Shown one piece after another: positions 40,646-51,303 of a stretch of DNA of 64,000 bases. Position numbers and translations under genes: made by a program. The stretch comes from Didymella arachidicola (lineage: Eukaryota; Ascomycota; Dothideomycetes; Pleosporales; Didymellaceae). Under the pieces are notes generated by a model. That model ran no database searches, had not been told where the DNA came from, and saw nothing but the letters and a program-made list of their open reading frames with translations. How positions within the stretch are numbered: the first letter of the stretch is position 1; the number at the start of each line of letters is the position of its first letter. Location: NCBI GenBank assembly GCA_016630955.3, contig CM049995.1, forward strand, positions 434,001-498,000, given 5' to 3'.

Positions 40646-43393
40646 TCAGCAACTAAGCTTCATCGCAAGGTGGGCTTCTGGCGCGAGCGTATCCCTTATG
40701 TGAAGCATGACATGCAATAGGTTCTCCACCAGCGGTGAGTTTGGCATCGTCGGCTCATTATCGCCATGGGCCATGAGTTCCATCAAGGCGGTCATGGTAC
40801 CCCTTAGATCGCTCAAAGGAATCAAAGGCGGTTCGATTTTTAAGTTCCTGATCGCAGCGGTACCTCTCCCTATTGTGATATAGCGATACGTCGCCGATGT
40901 TTCCTCGTCGTCGAGATATATCGCATGGCGTAAGTCGGTCACTAAACTCGCAGCTTGTTTACCACCCCCTTGATCATGAGCAAACATGCGTTCTGCTAAT
41001 CCAAAAGCCCAAAAGGCGAGGCTTGCGTGAAACAGTGAAATGGCGTGAAAGTCGCGGAGGTGTAAAGCCGGAAGTCGTCTCGAGGCACGGATAACTTGAC
41101 CCGCATGCCACACCGCTGATCGAGCGGCCTTGCTACTTGCCCACTCCTGAATTGAAGCGTGAACAGTGCTCAGATCCTCGACGCTTTCCAAACCGCAGAA
41201 ATGCTGGATCTCTTCCAGGGACATGTGCAAATGCATAAGTATGACCTCAAGCAGAAGCACACTTTCTTTCTCGTAGCTGAGCCGGTAATAGTCAAAGGTT
41301 CTGATCAGTTCTTGATAGCGGGTCATGATAGATATCCCACTATCCCAAAGAGTATTTCTACCGGATCCAGCAAGGAAGAGGCGTGTCAGCTTTCGATACT
41401 CCCACACCATGCCCCACATGGCATACAGGAAGGAGGAGCATGAGAATGCCAGGTCGATCACTATCCGGCTATCATGCATGAAATCGGGATTTACAACGCA
41501 TTCCGTCAAGGAAGGGATTCTTGTCGTCTGCAGTTCTGGGTTCGCCTGATATATATTCTTCCACTCAGTAGCAGAGCCAGCCATCCACAACTCCAAGGGC
41601 GCCGGTAGAGGAAGTTCGAGCTCGGAGTAGGATACGGCAGGGTTAGTGAGAAGGGTTATTGAAGTCTGGGCGTCGTGGCAAAGAAGGTGGTATGCAAGCC
41701 TTTTGAAGGACTCCCGTTCAATCCAAGAGCGCCACTTTTCCTCTAGCACTTGTCCACTATCCTCAGGCTCAAAGCACTGAGTTGGATAGTCGGACCTCTT
41801 GAAGCGGCCGCCTCGCCGAAGCATTGACAACAGTGGCTGCTGAAAGCTTTCCGATATCTCAACTTTTCGACTACTCCCGCTCCACAGCCCAATGGCGAGC
41901 TGTAGCATGTATGCTTGTGACATCTCCAAATTTCTCACAAGCGTATTGTCTGCTTCCCACACAGTAGGCGAATAGTTGCGAACGACTTCCTGTATAGCAA
42001 AGCCGAGTTTGCGCAAGGACCGGTCCGGCGTAAGCACGGCGCCTGCTGCCGCCATAGCCAGTAGAAGCTCAGGTCGTGCTTTCTTTGGATTGAAGCTAGC
42101 TGAGTGGATCCACATTTTTGTCAGGGGCATTGGTCCAGCAAGGAAAAATTGTATAAGCTTGTCTAGTAGCATAACCGATGGAAAGGCAGACAGGGCGGGA
42201 AGGATGTGCGATTGGACCTGACTGAACAAGATGGCGAGGATTTTGTCCCGCGCAATCGAATCCAGCCTCTCGTTTGTTGCACGTTTTCGGACATCGATAA
42301 GGCTTTCTGGCGTTCCAGCGATCTGGTCCTGCGCAGGTACTGAGAGGTCAGTCTGGTCCGAGTATCCACCAACTCCGAGCACAGGAACAAAGCGCCAGAT
42401 GGAGTTCTGGAGTACTTTGTCGGCTGTGTCATTGCTTGCCGTCTCGTCAAGTCTTGTAGGAGTATCCACTATGCGTCGAGGAATAGGATCCGGGTAGGAG
42501 AGTACAGGGTTTTGCGCTTCAAAAGGGACTTGAGTGTTGTAGGTGCTCAAAAAGCTTAGATCAACGGCACTGAAGTCAAGGTCGACTTCTCCACCGTAGC
42601 CTAGAAGCCCGTTGGGAGTAAGTGTGCCGCTTGGGAGATCACTAGGGAAAAGTCCAAGCGGGAACAGGTCCATACTCTGAGGCTGTGGCCTGACAGAAAT
42701 ATTATGATCGTGGCCGTAACGGTCGTCCAGGTGCGGCGCACTTGATGTGCTTTGATCTAATGCGCGATCGGAAGCATCGTCGATCAAAATTGGCTCTAAC
42801 GCGCCGTTGTCGCTATCTGGCGAAGGCGAGGCTCCTGGAACATTTCGACCTCGCGGAGCTGTTTGTGCCTCCGTGAGAGGGGTCACACCTTGAGGCGTTT
42901 GTACGAAAGGTCTTGACAAGGAAATGCAAACAACACCTCGCTTCAAACAACGCCTGCAGGGCTTCGCATCTTCACATTTGAGATGGTGCTCGGCACATGC
43001 CTCGCAGGCTTTGGAAACACGTACAGTTGTTGACGAGTCAATACCAGTACGTCTGCGCTTATTCGAAGAGCCATCGGCGGGAGTTGTATGTAGAAGACTG
43101 TGTCTTCTGAGCAAGTCACTGGTCGCAGATGAGTAAGAACCGCAACGGTGGACCGCTGGAGTGCCTTACACTCTGCTGAACCCCTTCTTACACGTTTCGC
43201 ACCGATAAGGCTTCTCCTGAGTATCTGCACCCTCGCGTCATTATTTACTCCACCAATTGAGCTTGGATCATTTGAACATACGTGATCGGACATGACGGGC
43301 CAAGTGGTCGACTCTGGAGTAGGACTGAGAGCACGTGCCGCATTGGAACATGCCACCTTGCGAACGGCTGGTACCTGCCGCAGAGGCGGACAT
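40646..43393 (-). CDS. C2H2 plus Zn2Cys6 transcription factor
   Basis: This is a nuclear regulator of 879 residues with two kinds of zinc module. Exons 43393-43282, 43224-43170 and 43118-40646 join in frame across 57- and 51-nt introns. Two C2H2 fingers come first: FQCGTCSQSYSRVDHLARHVRSH, and a second running from YRCETC to LLRRHSLLH, completed only by splicing. A GAL4-type cluster then follows: C-EACAEHHLKCEDAKPCRRCLKRGVVC. The long C-terminal part matches the fungal-specific transcription factor domain (for example SFKRLAYHLLCHDAQTSITLL near the middle). Such C2H2-Zn2Cys6 proteins often sit in or beside metabolic gene clusters. Here the MFS gene lies downstream on the same strand and broken SDR and oxidase genes lie upstream. 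Targets are unknown. Confidence 0.9.
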
Positions 43394-43689
43394 CACAATA
43401 CAGAGACGAGGGAGTAGAGGAATATTACAGACTGCAGATGTAGGTAGGGACCCCAACTTCGGGCACCCGCGGATGTCGGAAAGGTGGAGGAGCGAGATGC
43501 GGGGAGGCCAATGGTGGCGTCCGGGGTCTCCGCACGATGCCCAAGCCACTACCAGAGCTTGAGTTTGCATCTATCACGGCCGAAACTTTGGAGACTCTGC
43601 TGAACGCATGATGAGTGCATGCTCAGAAGGTTGAGGACTGTCACGAACGCCGACTGGTTTTCCTCGGAAATCAAAGTGATTATGGGTTG

Positions 43690-44013
43690 TTTGCAAAACG
43701 ATGGCTCCACCCCGTGACCTAGAAACTGGCAGTATAAATGATACCAGCTGCGTAGTTATAGTCACGAATGCGTAGTTATAGTCACGAATGCGTAGTTATA
43801 GTCACCCTGCCGAGATATCTTCTCTCATCAACGCACACTCCGCTGTTCTACTTCTTTTATGCTACTTCTTACCTATTACGGCTATTTATACTGTAAATAC
43901 TACTACCTATACTTAGCTGCATAAGGCTACTAAGTTGCATGTTGTTAAAGGCTTTTTTTCGTGATATCGACGAGTTTTTGCCAGGTCACGGGGTGGAGCC
44001 ATCGTTTTGCAAA
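43690..44013. repeat. Perfect 31-bp inverted repeat enclosing 262 bp (MITE-like)
   Basis: The arm at 43690-43720 (tttgcaaaacgatggctcca...) is the exact reverse complement of 43983-44013. The total span is 324 bp and the interior is AT-rich with a short tandem repeat. Perfect terminal inverted repeats around a small non-coding core are the form of a miniature transposon. I could not see a clear target-site duplication outside the arms, so an inverted duplication is an alternative. Confidence 0.5.
43749..43805 (+). repeat. 20-bp tandem repeat, nearly three copies
   Basis: The unit tgcgtagttatagtcacgaa occurs twice in full and a third time for 17 bases, with no mismatch. It lies inside the inverted-repeat element. 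Confidence 0.85.
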
Positions 44014-44155
44014 TCACTATATCATAGCGTGCACAGTGATGCATTCGCTTTTTCCTTGGATTTTGAGTTTCCAATGGTGTCACGATCATCATCAGCAAAC
44101 AAGGCTGACTTCCTCTGCATCACGACGCAAGGACTTTGGTCGGATCAACCGCTGC

Positions 44156-44920
44156 TCATTGCATGTAGAGCCCTCCATTCGCCATCAAATGTGTTCCGTT
44201 GACCCAGCCAGCTCGTGGCTCACAAAGAAATCCTACCGCAAATGCAATCTCCTCGGTTTTTCCCAACCTGGCATCAACCGGTGTCTTGTCGATAACGGGC
44301 TGTACCTTCGACATGAACTCCTCGCCAGCTTGCGCAAATCCCTCAGTCATGGTTGGTCCGGGGCTGACCGCGTTGACTGTCACGCCGTATCTGGGCGGCA
44401 GGTCTTTCGCCCAGACTTTGGTAAAGCTGTCCACCATTCCTTTGGTTCCAGAATAGATTGTCTGCAATGGAGGAGCCTCTCTTGAAGATATCGAGACAAT
44501 GTTGACGATGCGGCCTCCATGCTTGGGCAAATGCGGTAGCGTATTCTAGGTAAGCAAGAACGTGCCTCGTCCATTGAGATTCACCAGCAGATCCCAGTCG
44601 TCCAGGGTTTGCTCCTCGAACGGCTTATTGACTGCAAGAGTCGCATTGTTGACCAGTATATCAATTCTACCAAACTCTTTGACGGCGGCATCGACCAGTT
44701 TCTTCGGACCCTCGATAGTCGAGATGTCGGCTTCCACAGCAATCGACTTTGTGAGTAGACTGGCTGCTACTTTTTCTGCCTCATCTCGAAGCTTTGGGAA
44801 TGGATAGTTGACAACGATGTTTGCACCTCTCGAGGCAAGTTCACGCCCGATCTCAGCACCGATGCCTGAGCTGGAGCCGCTCACAACAGCAATTTTGTCT
44901 TTGAAAGTCTGTTCGAGCAT
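44156..44920 (-). pseudogene. SDR family oxidoreductase with a single in-frame nonsense codon
   Basis: The frame reads as a complete 254-codon SDR (3-oxoacyl-ACP-reductase-like): SGSSSGIG for cofactor binding, LVNNATLAVNKPF, the catalytic serine in VSISSREAPP, YSGTK, and a normal C-terminus (FLCEPRAGWVNGTHLMANGGLY). A TAG at 44548-44546 interrupts it between FLLT and NTLPHLPKHGG. At that place SDRs usually have Gln or another residue, so a single C-to-T change (CAG to TAG) is the simplest cause. No intron is needed on either side, and everything else is intact, so the damage looks recent. It lies between the inverted repeat and the FAD-oxidase gene. Stop-codon readthrough or a sequencing error cannot be excluded. 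Confidence 0.8.
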
Positions 44921-45221
44921 TTTGCGGTTTCCTTACGATAAGATGATATTGGAGAAAGTGTCGGAGGGATATATGAAAATTGATCTACGTTGACGATACG
45001 CAGCTTACGACCTTCGTACATCAGCGGCCGCAGCGACTGGGAATGTGGTCCACCTGGTTCCGCACTGCTGAACTCCCCCACCCTGGACTACAACGCGTGT
45101 TTGAACGTGTAGAGCCGCAATGTTGAACGTATAATCGTTCATAGGTTTTTGATATAGTATTCATTATGACAGTCTGCCCAGTTCAGAGCTTGCAATTCTT
45201 ACCTGCAAACAGTCACCAACT
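44921..45221. promoter_or_regulatory. Divergent promoter region of the SDR and FAD-oxidase genes
   Basis: The two broken enzyme genes are transcribed outward from this 301-bp interval. No named motif was identified. Confidence 0.35.
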
Positions 45222-46648
45222 ATGCACGACTCGGAGTCCCTGCCAACCACCTGGAGAAGCGACTCCACCGCAGAAGAGTATGAGCGAGCGCGTTCTGGAC
45301 GCGTCTTCAACCACCGCCGCCCCAACCGGTTCCATGTCGCTGTAGTAGAAGCTGTGAAGGAGGAAAATATTCAGCAAGCAGTGCAGCTCGCGCGGCGTAA
45401 GGATTTCCGTGTCTCCGTACGCTCTGGCGGCCATTCTTGGGCGGCCTGGAGCGTCCGCGACAATGCAATTTTAATAGATTTGGGCAAATACAAGCAAATC
45501 GATCTTGATGAGAGGACAGGAATCGTTAGAGTGTCGCCAAGCACGAAAGGAATTCAGCTGAACACTCTATTAAAAGAGAAACGATTGATGTTTCCAGATG
45601 GATATTGTCCAGACGTCGGGCTTGGAGGCTTCCTACTACAAGGCGGAATGGGCTGGGTCTGCAGGGTAAGATATCTCCATTCGTACCCATTTCTCAGGTT
45701 CTAATACGTCTCTCAGAGCTGGGGTTGGGGATGCCAGTACGTCAAGGCGATCGACGTAGTGACTGCAACTTGGTTGCAGCTACACTGCAGCGAAGTCGAG
45801 AATTCGAACCTTTTCTGCGCCGCTCGAGGAGTTGGCCCTGAGTTCCCGGCCGTAGTCACCAGGTTCCATCTCCAGACGAGACCGCTTCCACGCCACATTC
45901 GCTCATCTGCCTATATTTTTCCGAAGGCTCTATTCAAGACTGCTTTGAACTGGGTCATATCAATCACCCCAGACTACGATACCGACACCGAGATCGTCTG
46001 TGTTGGGCGCCATATTCCGGATCACGAAGACAGTGTCGTCATTGTCGGCTTGACGACGTTCAAGACATCGGACGATGAGGCCATGCTGGCACTTCAAGCT
46101 GCTGAGAAACGTTACCGTCTGGCTATATCCAAAAATGCTTTGCTGAGCCGACCGCCTTGCAAGAGCAGTACATTGACCAAGCATTGGCCAATCCCGGGGG
46201 CCATCGCTATTGCTCTGACAATGCCTACATCAACAATGATGCGGATGTCGCGACTATCCTGGAAGAGACCTCTACTACACTACCCAGTCACAAATCCTTC
46301 TCTCTGTGGTATGCCATGGCTCCTAATTCTCGCCAGAAACTACCATATATGGCTTTGTCAATGCAAAGTGACCACTACCTCGCCATTTACTCGATATGGG
46401 AGACAGCCGAGGACGACCACAAATGCCAATCTTGGGTATTGAGAGTGATAGGCAGGATGCAGCCACACACTGTTGGTCAGTACTTGGGTGATTCCAACTT
46501 CCAAGTTAGAAACACAGAATACTGGAGTGAAGAGCATGGGAAGAGGCCAATGGAGATCAGGCGGAAGTGGAACCCCGAAGGGCGGATCTGCGAATACCTC
46601 GACAGTGGGGATCAATCCGGCGCGAAAGGTCTCCCGAACAAGCTATAG
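45222..46648 (+). pseudogene. FAD-linked oxidase, berberine-bridge type, with one frameshift
   Basis: Family members are flavoprotein oxidases with a PCMH FAD domain and a C-terminal BBE segment, often in secondary metabolism. Exon 1 is 45222-45665 and, after a 51-nt intron, coding resumes at 45717. The FAD-binding motif VRSGGHSWAAW includes the histidine usually bound covalently to FAD, and FPDGYCPDVGLGGFLLQGGMGW follows. The frame runs to AAEKRYR near 46118, after which the homologous protein continues one frame over (GYIQKCFAEPTALQEQY, then CSDNAYINNDAD). This shift fits loss of one base around 46113-46121. The last part contains YLGDSNFQVRNTEYW and RRKWNPEGRICEYLD, the normal C-terminus. 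It is either a pseudogene or an assembly indel. The residue C in LFCAARG is W in many relatives. Confidence 0.8.
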
Positions 46649-46724
46649 ATTTGCCTTCTGCAATCACTTGTTGTGTCTACGTCTAATCCTGGGACTCGAG
46701 TCGAAAAAAAATCTCTTCAAATCG

Positions 46725-47402
46725 CTAATGCTCTGGTAAGGTCTGCGGTACCAACTCAACAAGGTAACCATCCTGTTTCGCTCTTAGCACTCTTCTTGCC
46801 TCAGCCTACAATACGAAGATCACACTTACCGGATCCCTGACAAATCCTATCTGCTTGAATATCTTCCCAAATCCCTCACTCAACTCTCTGCCACTAGCCC
46901 CATTCAATCTCTCCCATCTCGTAATGGGCACGTCCTCAGTTGGCCCCTCGCCTGCATCCTTCACTACCTGAAGCCCCTCCTTTCTCAGTCTCTCCACTGC
47001 TTTCCTCACATCTGGTACCGTGAATCCCAAATGGTTGAAGCCTAGGTTTCTGCCCTCACTCCCACTCGTGACGTCCACCTGCCCACTGCCTTCAATCCCA
47101 TTCTCATCTTCCTCTTTTGAGTGGAAGTGAACGAGCTCCAGCAGACCGAGCGTCTGCGTGAGCACTTCGTGTTTACTCGTGTCCTTGGCAAATGCTTCCG
47201 GGTCTGAGCGATGAGCATCGGTCTGTGGGTAGCCGAGGTAGTACACCGTCATGGGGCCAACATCGCGTTTAAATACCAGTTGCATTCCCATAAGAGCTGT
47301 ATAAAAGTGCAACGAGCGTGTGGGTTTGGTGATGCGAAGCATGAAGTGGTTGAGCCTGTACCCTGCTGTTGCGCTCGACTCTGCTGGTGATGCTGTGGTC
47401 AT
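46725..47402 (-). CDS. Glyoxalase I (lactoylglutathione lyase)
   Basis: This enzyme converts the methylglyoxal-glutathione adduct to S-lactoylglutathione in the cytosol. Exon 1 is 47402-46830 and exon 2 is 46772-46725. The 57-nt intron (GTAAGT donor, CTAAG branch, CAG acceptor) restores the C-terminal motif FVRDPDGYLVELVP, which the unspliced frame loses. The 206-residue protein has one glyoxalase fold with the four expected metal ligands: H in YRLNHFMLRI, E in LLELVHFH, H in FNHLGFTV and E in YLVELVP. TRSLHFYTALMGMQLVFKRD is the usual dimer and substrate region. Many ascomycete Glo1 proteins are two-domain fusions of over 300 residues, so this is the short single-domain form. It is convergent with the frameshifted oxidase. 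Confidence 0.92.
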
Positions 47403-48288
47403 TGTGGCGGTATTTTGTTTCAGACGTTCAGTGATGCGTGTTGTCCAGAGCGTGGGAGGAATGTGCTCTGTGAGTGTATTTGAGGTGCCGGGCCCGCATC
47501 GGGACCATTCTGTCCACTTCCCGTTTATGAAGACCTGCCGTGCATCTCACCGTCGAGATGCGCAGGCGTTCACCATATGAGCAAGCAAAAAAAAAAGCAG
47601 ACACGTTTCCACCGTAAAGACATCGTACTTTATGATTCTGTTCGCGAGCAGTTTCTACACACATGTCCATAAACTTGATCAAAAGAAAGATCCATTGCCT
47701 CGGTATGAGAGGCAATCAGCTGTGCGGCGTGCATAGACGGTGCAACAGATATTGACAGCTCATGCAGGTCCAATTGCCCAAGGAGTATTACAAGCCCTAC
47801 CTGGCAGCTACCGAGCCGATGTGGATCAAGCCAAGGGAGGTCGAGATTTGGTTACGGATGCCGGGTCTTCAATAGACTAGTGTGAGTGAAAGATTTGTCA
47901 GTCAATAGAGATGATTGTTCCTATGTTGCGAAGAGGGGTGCATCAGGCTTGGCGAGAAAACATTGATGAAGGTCGAGGGTGGACAGCGGGCTGAATGCAA
48001 AGAGTGGCTGCTGCGTCTCGCGGAGGCTATAGATCAATATGAATTCACGTAAATACTACTCACTTTCAGAGACCCTGATTGTGACGACTATGACCCATGT
48101 CGCTCAGTGCCAGTGAACTTTTGAGATGTCGAGAGAGTTGGTGTTCAGCTGTAGTCCGCGACCTCATACAAGGAGCCACCCGCAGGTGGACCCACTTTTC
48201 TTCTGCCCCTCCACGTCAAGCGCGCGTGCATCGCGGGGCAGCAACAATCGCGAACTCTTCGAGAGCTCTCCATCACAACACCGCCACG
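47403..48288. other. Intergenic region, glyoxalase to TMA20
   Basis: This 886-bp stretch has no supported gene. It contains an A-run near 47590 and the divergent promoters of the two flanking genes. Confidence 0.4.
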
Positions 48289-48916
48289 ATGTTCAAGAAA
48301 GAGTACACCATGCCCCTTCAAAACAACCCACATGCCTTACTGACAACACTCCAGCATCTCAGCGGGCGCCAAGTCCAAAGTAAAGTCTTCAGCACAACGA
48401 GCCATCCGCTCAAAAGTGCTAGAGGAGTACCCCAAGCTCGAACCCTACATCGAAGACATCCTGCCCAAGAAGGAGCAACTCGACCTCGTCAAGCTCCCCG
48501 ACCGCGTCTCGCTCTACACACTCAACTCCACGCCTCTCTTCTTCCAACACATGGACGACGCTCTCATGCCACATCTGACCCTCGTGCACAAATACCCCAC
48601 CGCCTTCCACCGCTTACGCATCGACCGTGGCGCAATCCGCTTCGTGCTGTCTGGTGCTGCGCTTATGGCGCCCGGTATGACGAGTCCCGGCGGACGGTTG
48701 CCCAGCAAAGAGCTGAGCGCGGAGGATCAGAAGAGGTACGGGAGCGAGGATCTCGAAGCGGGGACTGTGGTGGCGATTGAGGCAGAGGGCAAGGAGACGG
48801 CGTGTATGGTTGGTGTGTTGAAGATGGGGACTGCGGAGATGCGGGAGAAGAAAAAAGGGCAGGCTTGTGAAGCTGGGCATTATTTGGGCGATGGTCTGTG
48901 GACCCTGGCATTGTGA
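48289..48916 (+). CDS. TMA20: Translation machinery-associated protein 20 (MCTS1/Tma20)
   Basis: Tma20 is a ribosome-binding PUA-domain protein which, with Tma22, takes part in ribosome recycling and re-initiation. Exon 1 is only 14 nt (48289-48302, MFKK plus two bases). After a 52-nt intron with a CTGAC branch, exon 2 runs 48355-48916. Splicing gives the typical N-terminus MFKKDISAGAKSKVKSSAQRAIR. The 191-residue length matches the family. The MCT-1 N-terminal domain includes LPKKEQLDLVKLPDRVSLY. The PUA domain contains DRGAIRFVLSGAALMAPGMTSPGG, then VVAIEAEGKETACMVGVLKMG and a C-terminal GHYLGDGLWTL. It is convergent with SGT2, with stops 219 bp apart. Confidence 0.95.
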
Positions 48917-49135
48917 GAGCATGGAAGGCTGTAGTTATGTATTACAGAGGAACGTGCCGTTCGTTGAAGGAAGAAGCAGAGGCTGCATAGTCGGAAATGA
49001 TGCATGATTTGAGCGCATGGAGTTGGCAGTTCGAATACAACAAAGCAACGAATATGGAGCGAACATTTATTGGTATCATTTTGCTGCAGTCATAAAGCCA
49101 CCACTGCGCGCTGGACGCCATAGCCGTGGACCACT

Positions 49136-50314
49136 CTACTGCGGTGCTCCACGACCAGCACCGCCAGCCCCACCCATGAAGTTGCGTGCCATCTCAGCGA
49201 TATTGGGATCGTTCATCAGGCTGGCGAGGTCAGGCATGCCACCACCGCCAGCACCACGTCCAGCACCTGCTCCTGCGCCAGCACCAGCGCCGGCGCCGGC
49301 ACTAGCTCCTCCTCCACCAGCGCCGAACTGCTGAGCCATCTCGGCTATCCTGGGGTTGCTCATAAGGTTGTTCATCATGTCTGGGTTGCTCATCAAGTTC
49401 TGCGCCATCTGCCTCATCATCGGGTTCTGCATCAGGCTTCCAAGGTCAGGCATACCGCCGCCGGCTCCGCCTCCGAGCATACCGGCGAGCGAAGACAGAT
49501 CTGGCATGCTGCCTGCACCGGCACCGGGCGCACCTCGCGATGCCTCAGGAGCGCCAACATCACCGCCCTCCTCTTCGTACTTCTTCTTCGCTGTCTCGTA
49601 GCCCTTGCGCATGACGTCCGAACCGCCGCCCTCGGCGTCCATGCCCGCCTTGTATGCATCCATAGCACCCTTTGCGTCGCCAAGAACGTACTTTGCGAGA
49701 CCGAGACGCGACCACGCCTTGGAGTAGTTGGGGTCGGCAGCGACGGCCATCTCGGCGTCCTCCTTGGCCAGCTCGTGCTTGCCCATGCCGGAGTGTGCGG
49801 CGGCGCGGTTGGAGAGGTAGATGGGGTTGAGGGGAACGACGTCGAGGGCGGCAGTGTAGTGCTTGACGGCACCGGCGTAGTCCTTCTTCTTCATGGCCTC
49901 GTTGCCCAGGCCCTTGAGGCGTTCCGCCTCGTCCTTGTTTGGCCCTGATGCAGCGGCGGAGGGTGCCTGGGGTGTAGCAGGGCGGGCTTCGGTGGCGGAC
50001 GAGCTGCCCTCTGTCGAAGCGGTGGTCTTGCCCTTCAGCTTCTCGTAGACATTGTAGATAGACAGCAGGTTCTGACCGCCGAGCGCATCTTTCCTTGCGG
50101 CCGCATCGTCGATATCGACCTCGAAGGCTTCGGCGATACAGTTGGCGGCAACCTCGAGCTGCTCCGCATTGTCTGGCGTCACCGAGCCATCGGTCTGCGA
50201 GGTCTGGAGGAAGTCAAGGATCGCCAGCGCAAGGCGCTTCTTGGATTGTTGTGTGGTTGCCTATCTTGTGAGTACCTGTTTACGTAGCTCGTGCGCGGGG
50301 TAGAAACTTACCAT
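49136..50314 (-). CDS. SGT2: Small glutamine-rich TPR co-chaperone Sgt2
   Basis: Sgt2 captures tail-anchored membrane proteins in the cytosol and passes them to the Get4/Get5-Get3 pathway. The first coding exon is the ATG alone (50314-50312). An intron of 51 nt (GTAAGT to ATAG) follows, and exon 2 runs 50260-49136. The product has 375 residues. The N-terminal dimerisation domain reads SKKRLALAILDFLQTS. Three TPR motifs span about residues 110-215 (AERLKGLGNEAMKKKDYAGAVKHYTAAL, PIYLSNRAAAHSGMGKHELA, SKAWSRLGLAKYVLGDAKGAM). The C-terminal region is Met/Gln/Asn-rich with NP repeats (QNPMMRQMAQNLMSNPDMM), which bind hydrophobic clients. A Gly/Ala-rich stretch (GAGAGAGAG) inside this region comes from a GC-rich simple repeat near 49260-49310. 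Confidence 0.95.
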
Positions 50315-51182
50315 AGCGGCAATTGAGGCTTGTGAAGGGTATGTTCAGGCAAGCTTCGATGCACAATTATGCTGAGAGGCTGCGTTTCGGAGCCGGAATA
50401 TGTCGAGATGCAGGTCGAGGCGTACTGTGGAGTGATCATGAACTCGAAGCTTCGATTTACCCAGCGGTACCGGTAGTGGGGCAACCTTTCACGTGGGGGT
50501 GACACTTATATACCACAACCACGGAGCCTTTCAGACGAGAACCATGATGCGGAGGCAACCTAGGCCTGCTGTGATCAGAGTACTCGTCTTCAAAATGCTT
50601 CTGCAGATTCTAATGGCTTCTTAATCATCTACCCTGCACGACCAGGAAGATTGTTAACACTGCCCTAGCTCCTTCTCCCTCTTGAAAGGGCGCATCAAGG
50701 ACACGTCCGCACACAGTAGATACCGAACCCCTCGGTACTCCCAACCGACTTGACAAAGCTGTGATCCTCTGGACAGCGGTCGCTATCTTTTGATAAACCG
50801 CCGGCGCCTGAATCGCGCTCTCTGGGGCCAAACGTAACAGCGAGTACGGAGTAGAATCTGTTGCGAGGACCCTGTTCGACTCCGAGCACGCTCCTTTTTC
50901 TTTGTACGCAAACGTCAGCGTCAAGGAAGGGGCTGAGACTCGGAATCGTATTCTTCTGCACTATTGGCGATGATATTTTGCTCTTCCATATCCGCCACTA
51001 TGTACGGCTGCATGCTAGTCTTCGACGCCTTTACCAGTGAAGCGAGAAGCCTTCAGATTGCCCGGGGTCTTACTAGTGAGCTTGGATGGCAAAAGCTCCT
51101 GGTAAATTTACCGTTTATTTTGCTGGAGACGTTGCTTGAATATGTTACTATAGACTGCGATATAGTAGGTTCTCGTAGAGTA
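50315..51182. other. Intergenic region between SGT2 and the transposon island
   Basis: This region contains the SGT2 promoter. A minus-strand ORF at 50625-50924 contains GVPRGSVSTV, faintly like the helix-turn-helix of pogo transposases, but nothing else supports a transposase. No gene is supported. Confidence 0.35.
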
Positions 51183-51239
51183 ACGTGTTTTACAAGCGAG
51201 TCGGCCATACAAGCGAGTCGGCCACCCCACCAACTTTAA
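51183..51239 (+). repeat. Left terminal inverted repeat with an internal 17-bp duplication
   Basis: This arm matches the right arm (40 bp) but contains atacaagcgagtcggcc twice in tandem, making it 57 bp. The right arm has the motif once. Confidence 0.9.
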
Positions 51240-51303
51240 GCACCTCTATAGGCTTACAACTCAACAACGCAATAGTATAATATATAGAGATTTACAGAGG
51301 AGA

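Larger units (their letters stand above)
43394..44155. other. Intergenic region with inverted and tandem repeats
   Basis: This 762-bp stretch has no supported gene. It contains the 31-bp inverted repeat and the 20-bp tandem repeat described separately. The sequence between them is AT-rich. Confidence 0.45.

Noticed and set aside
49255..49315. Gly/Ala-coding simple repeat as a possible CRISPR-like or satellite array
   Set aside because: It lies in frame inside SGT2 and encodes the flexible C-terminal linker.
50625..50924. Possible second pogo transposase remnant
   Set aside because: Only a short helix-turn-helix-like string is present. No DDE motif or terminal repeats are seen.
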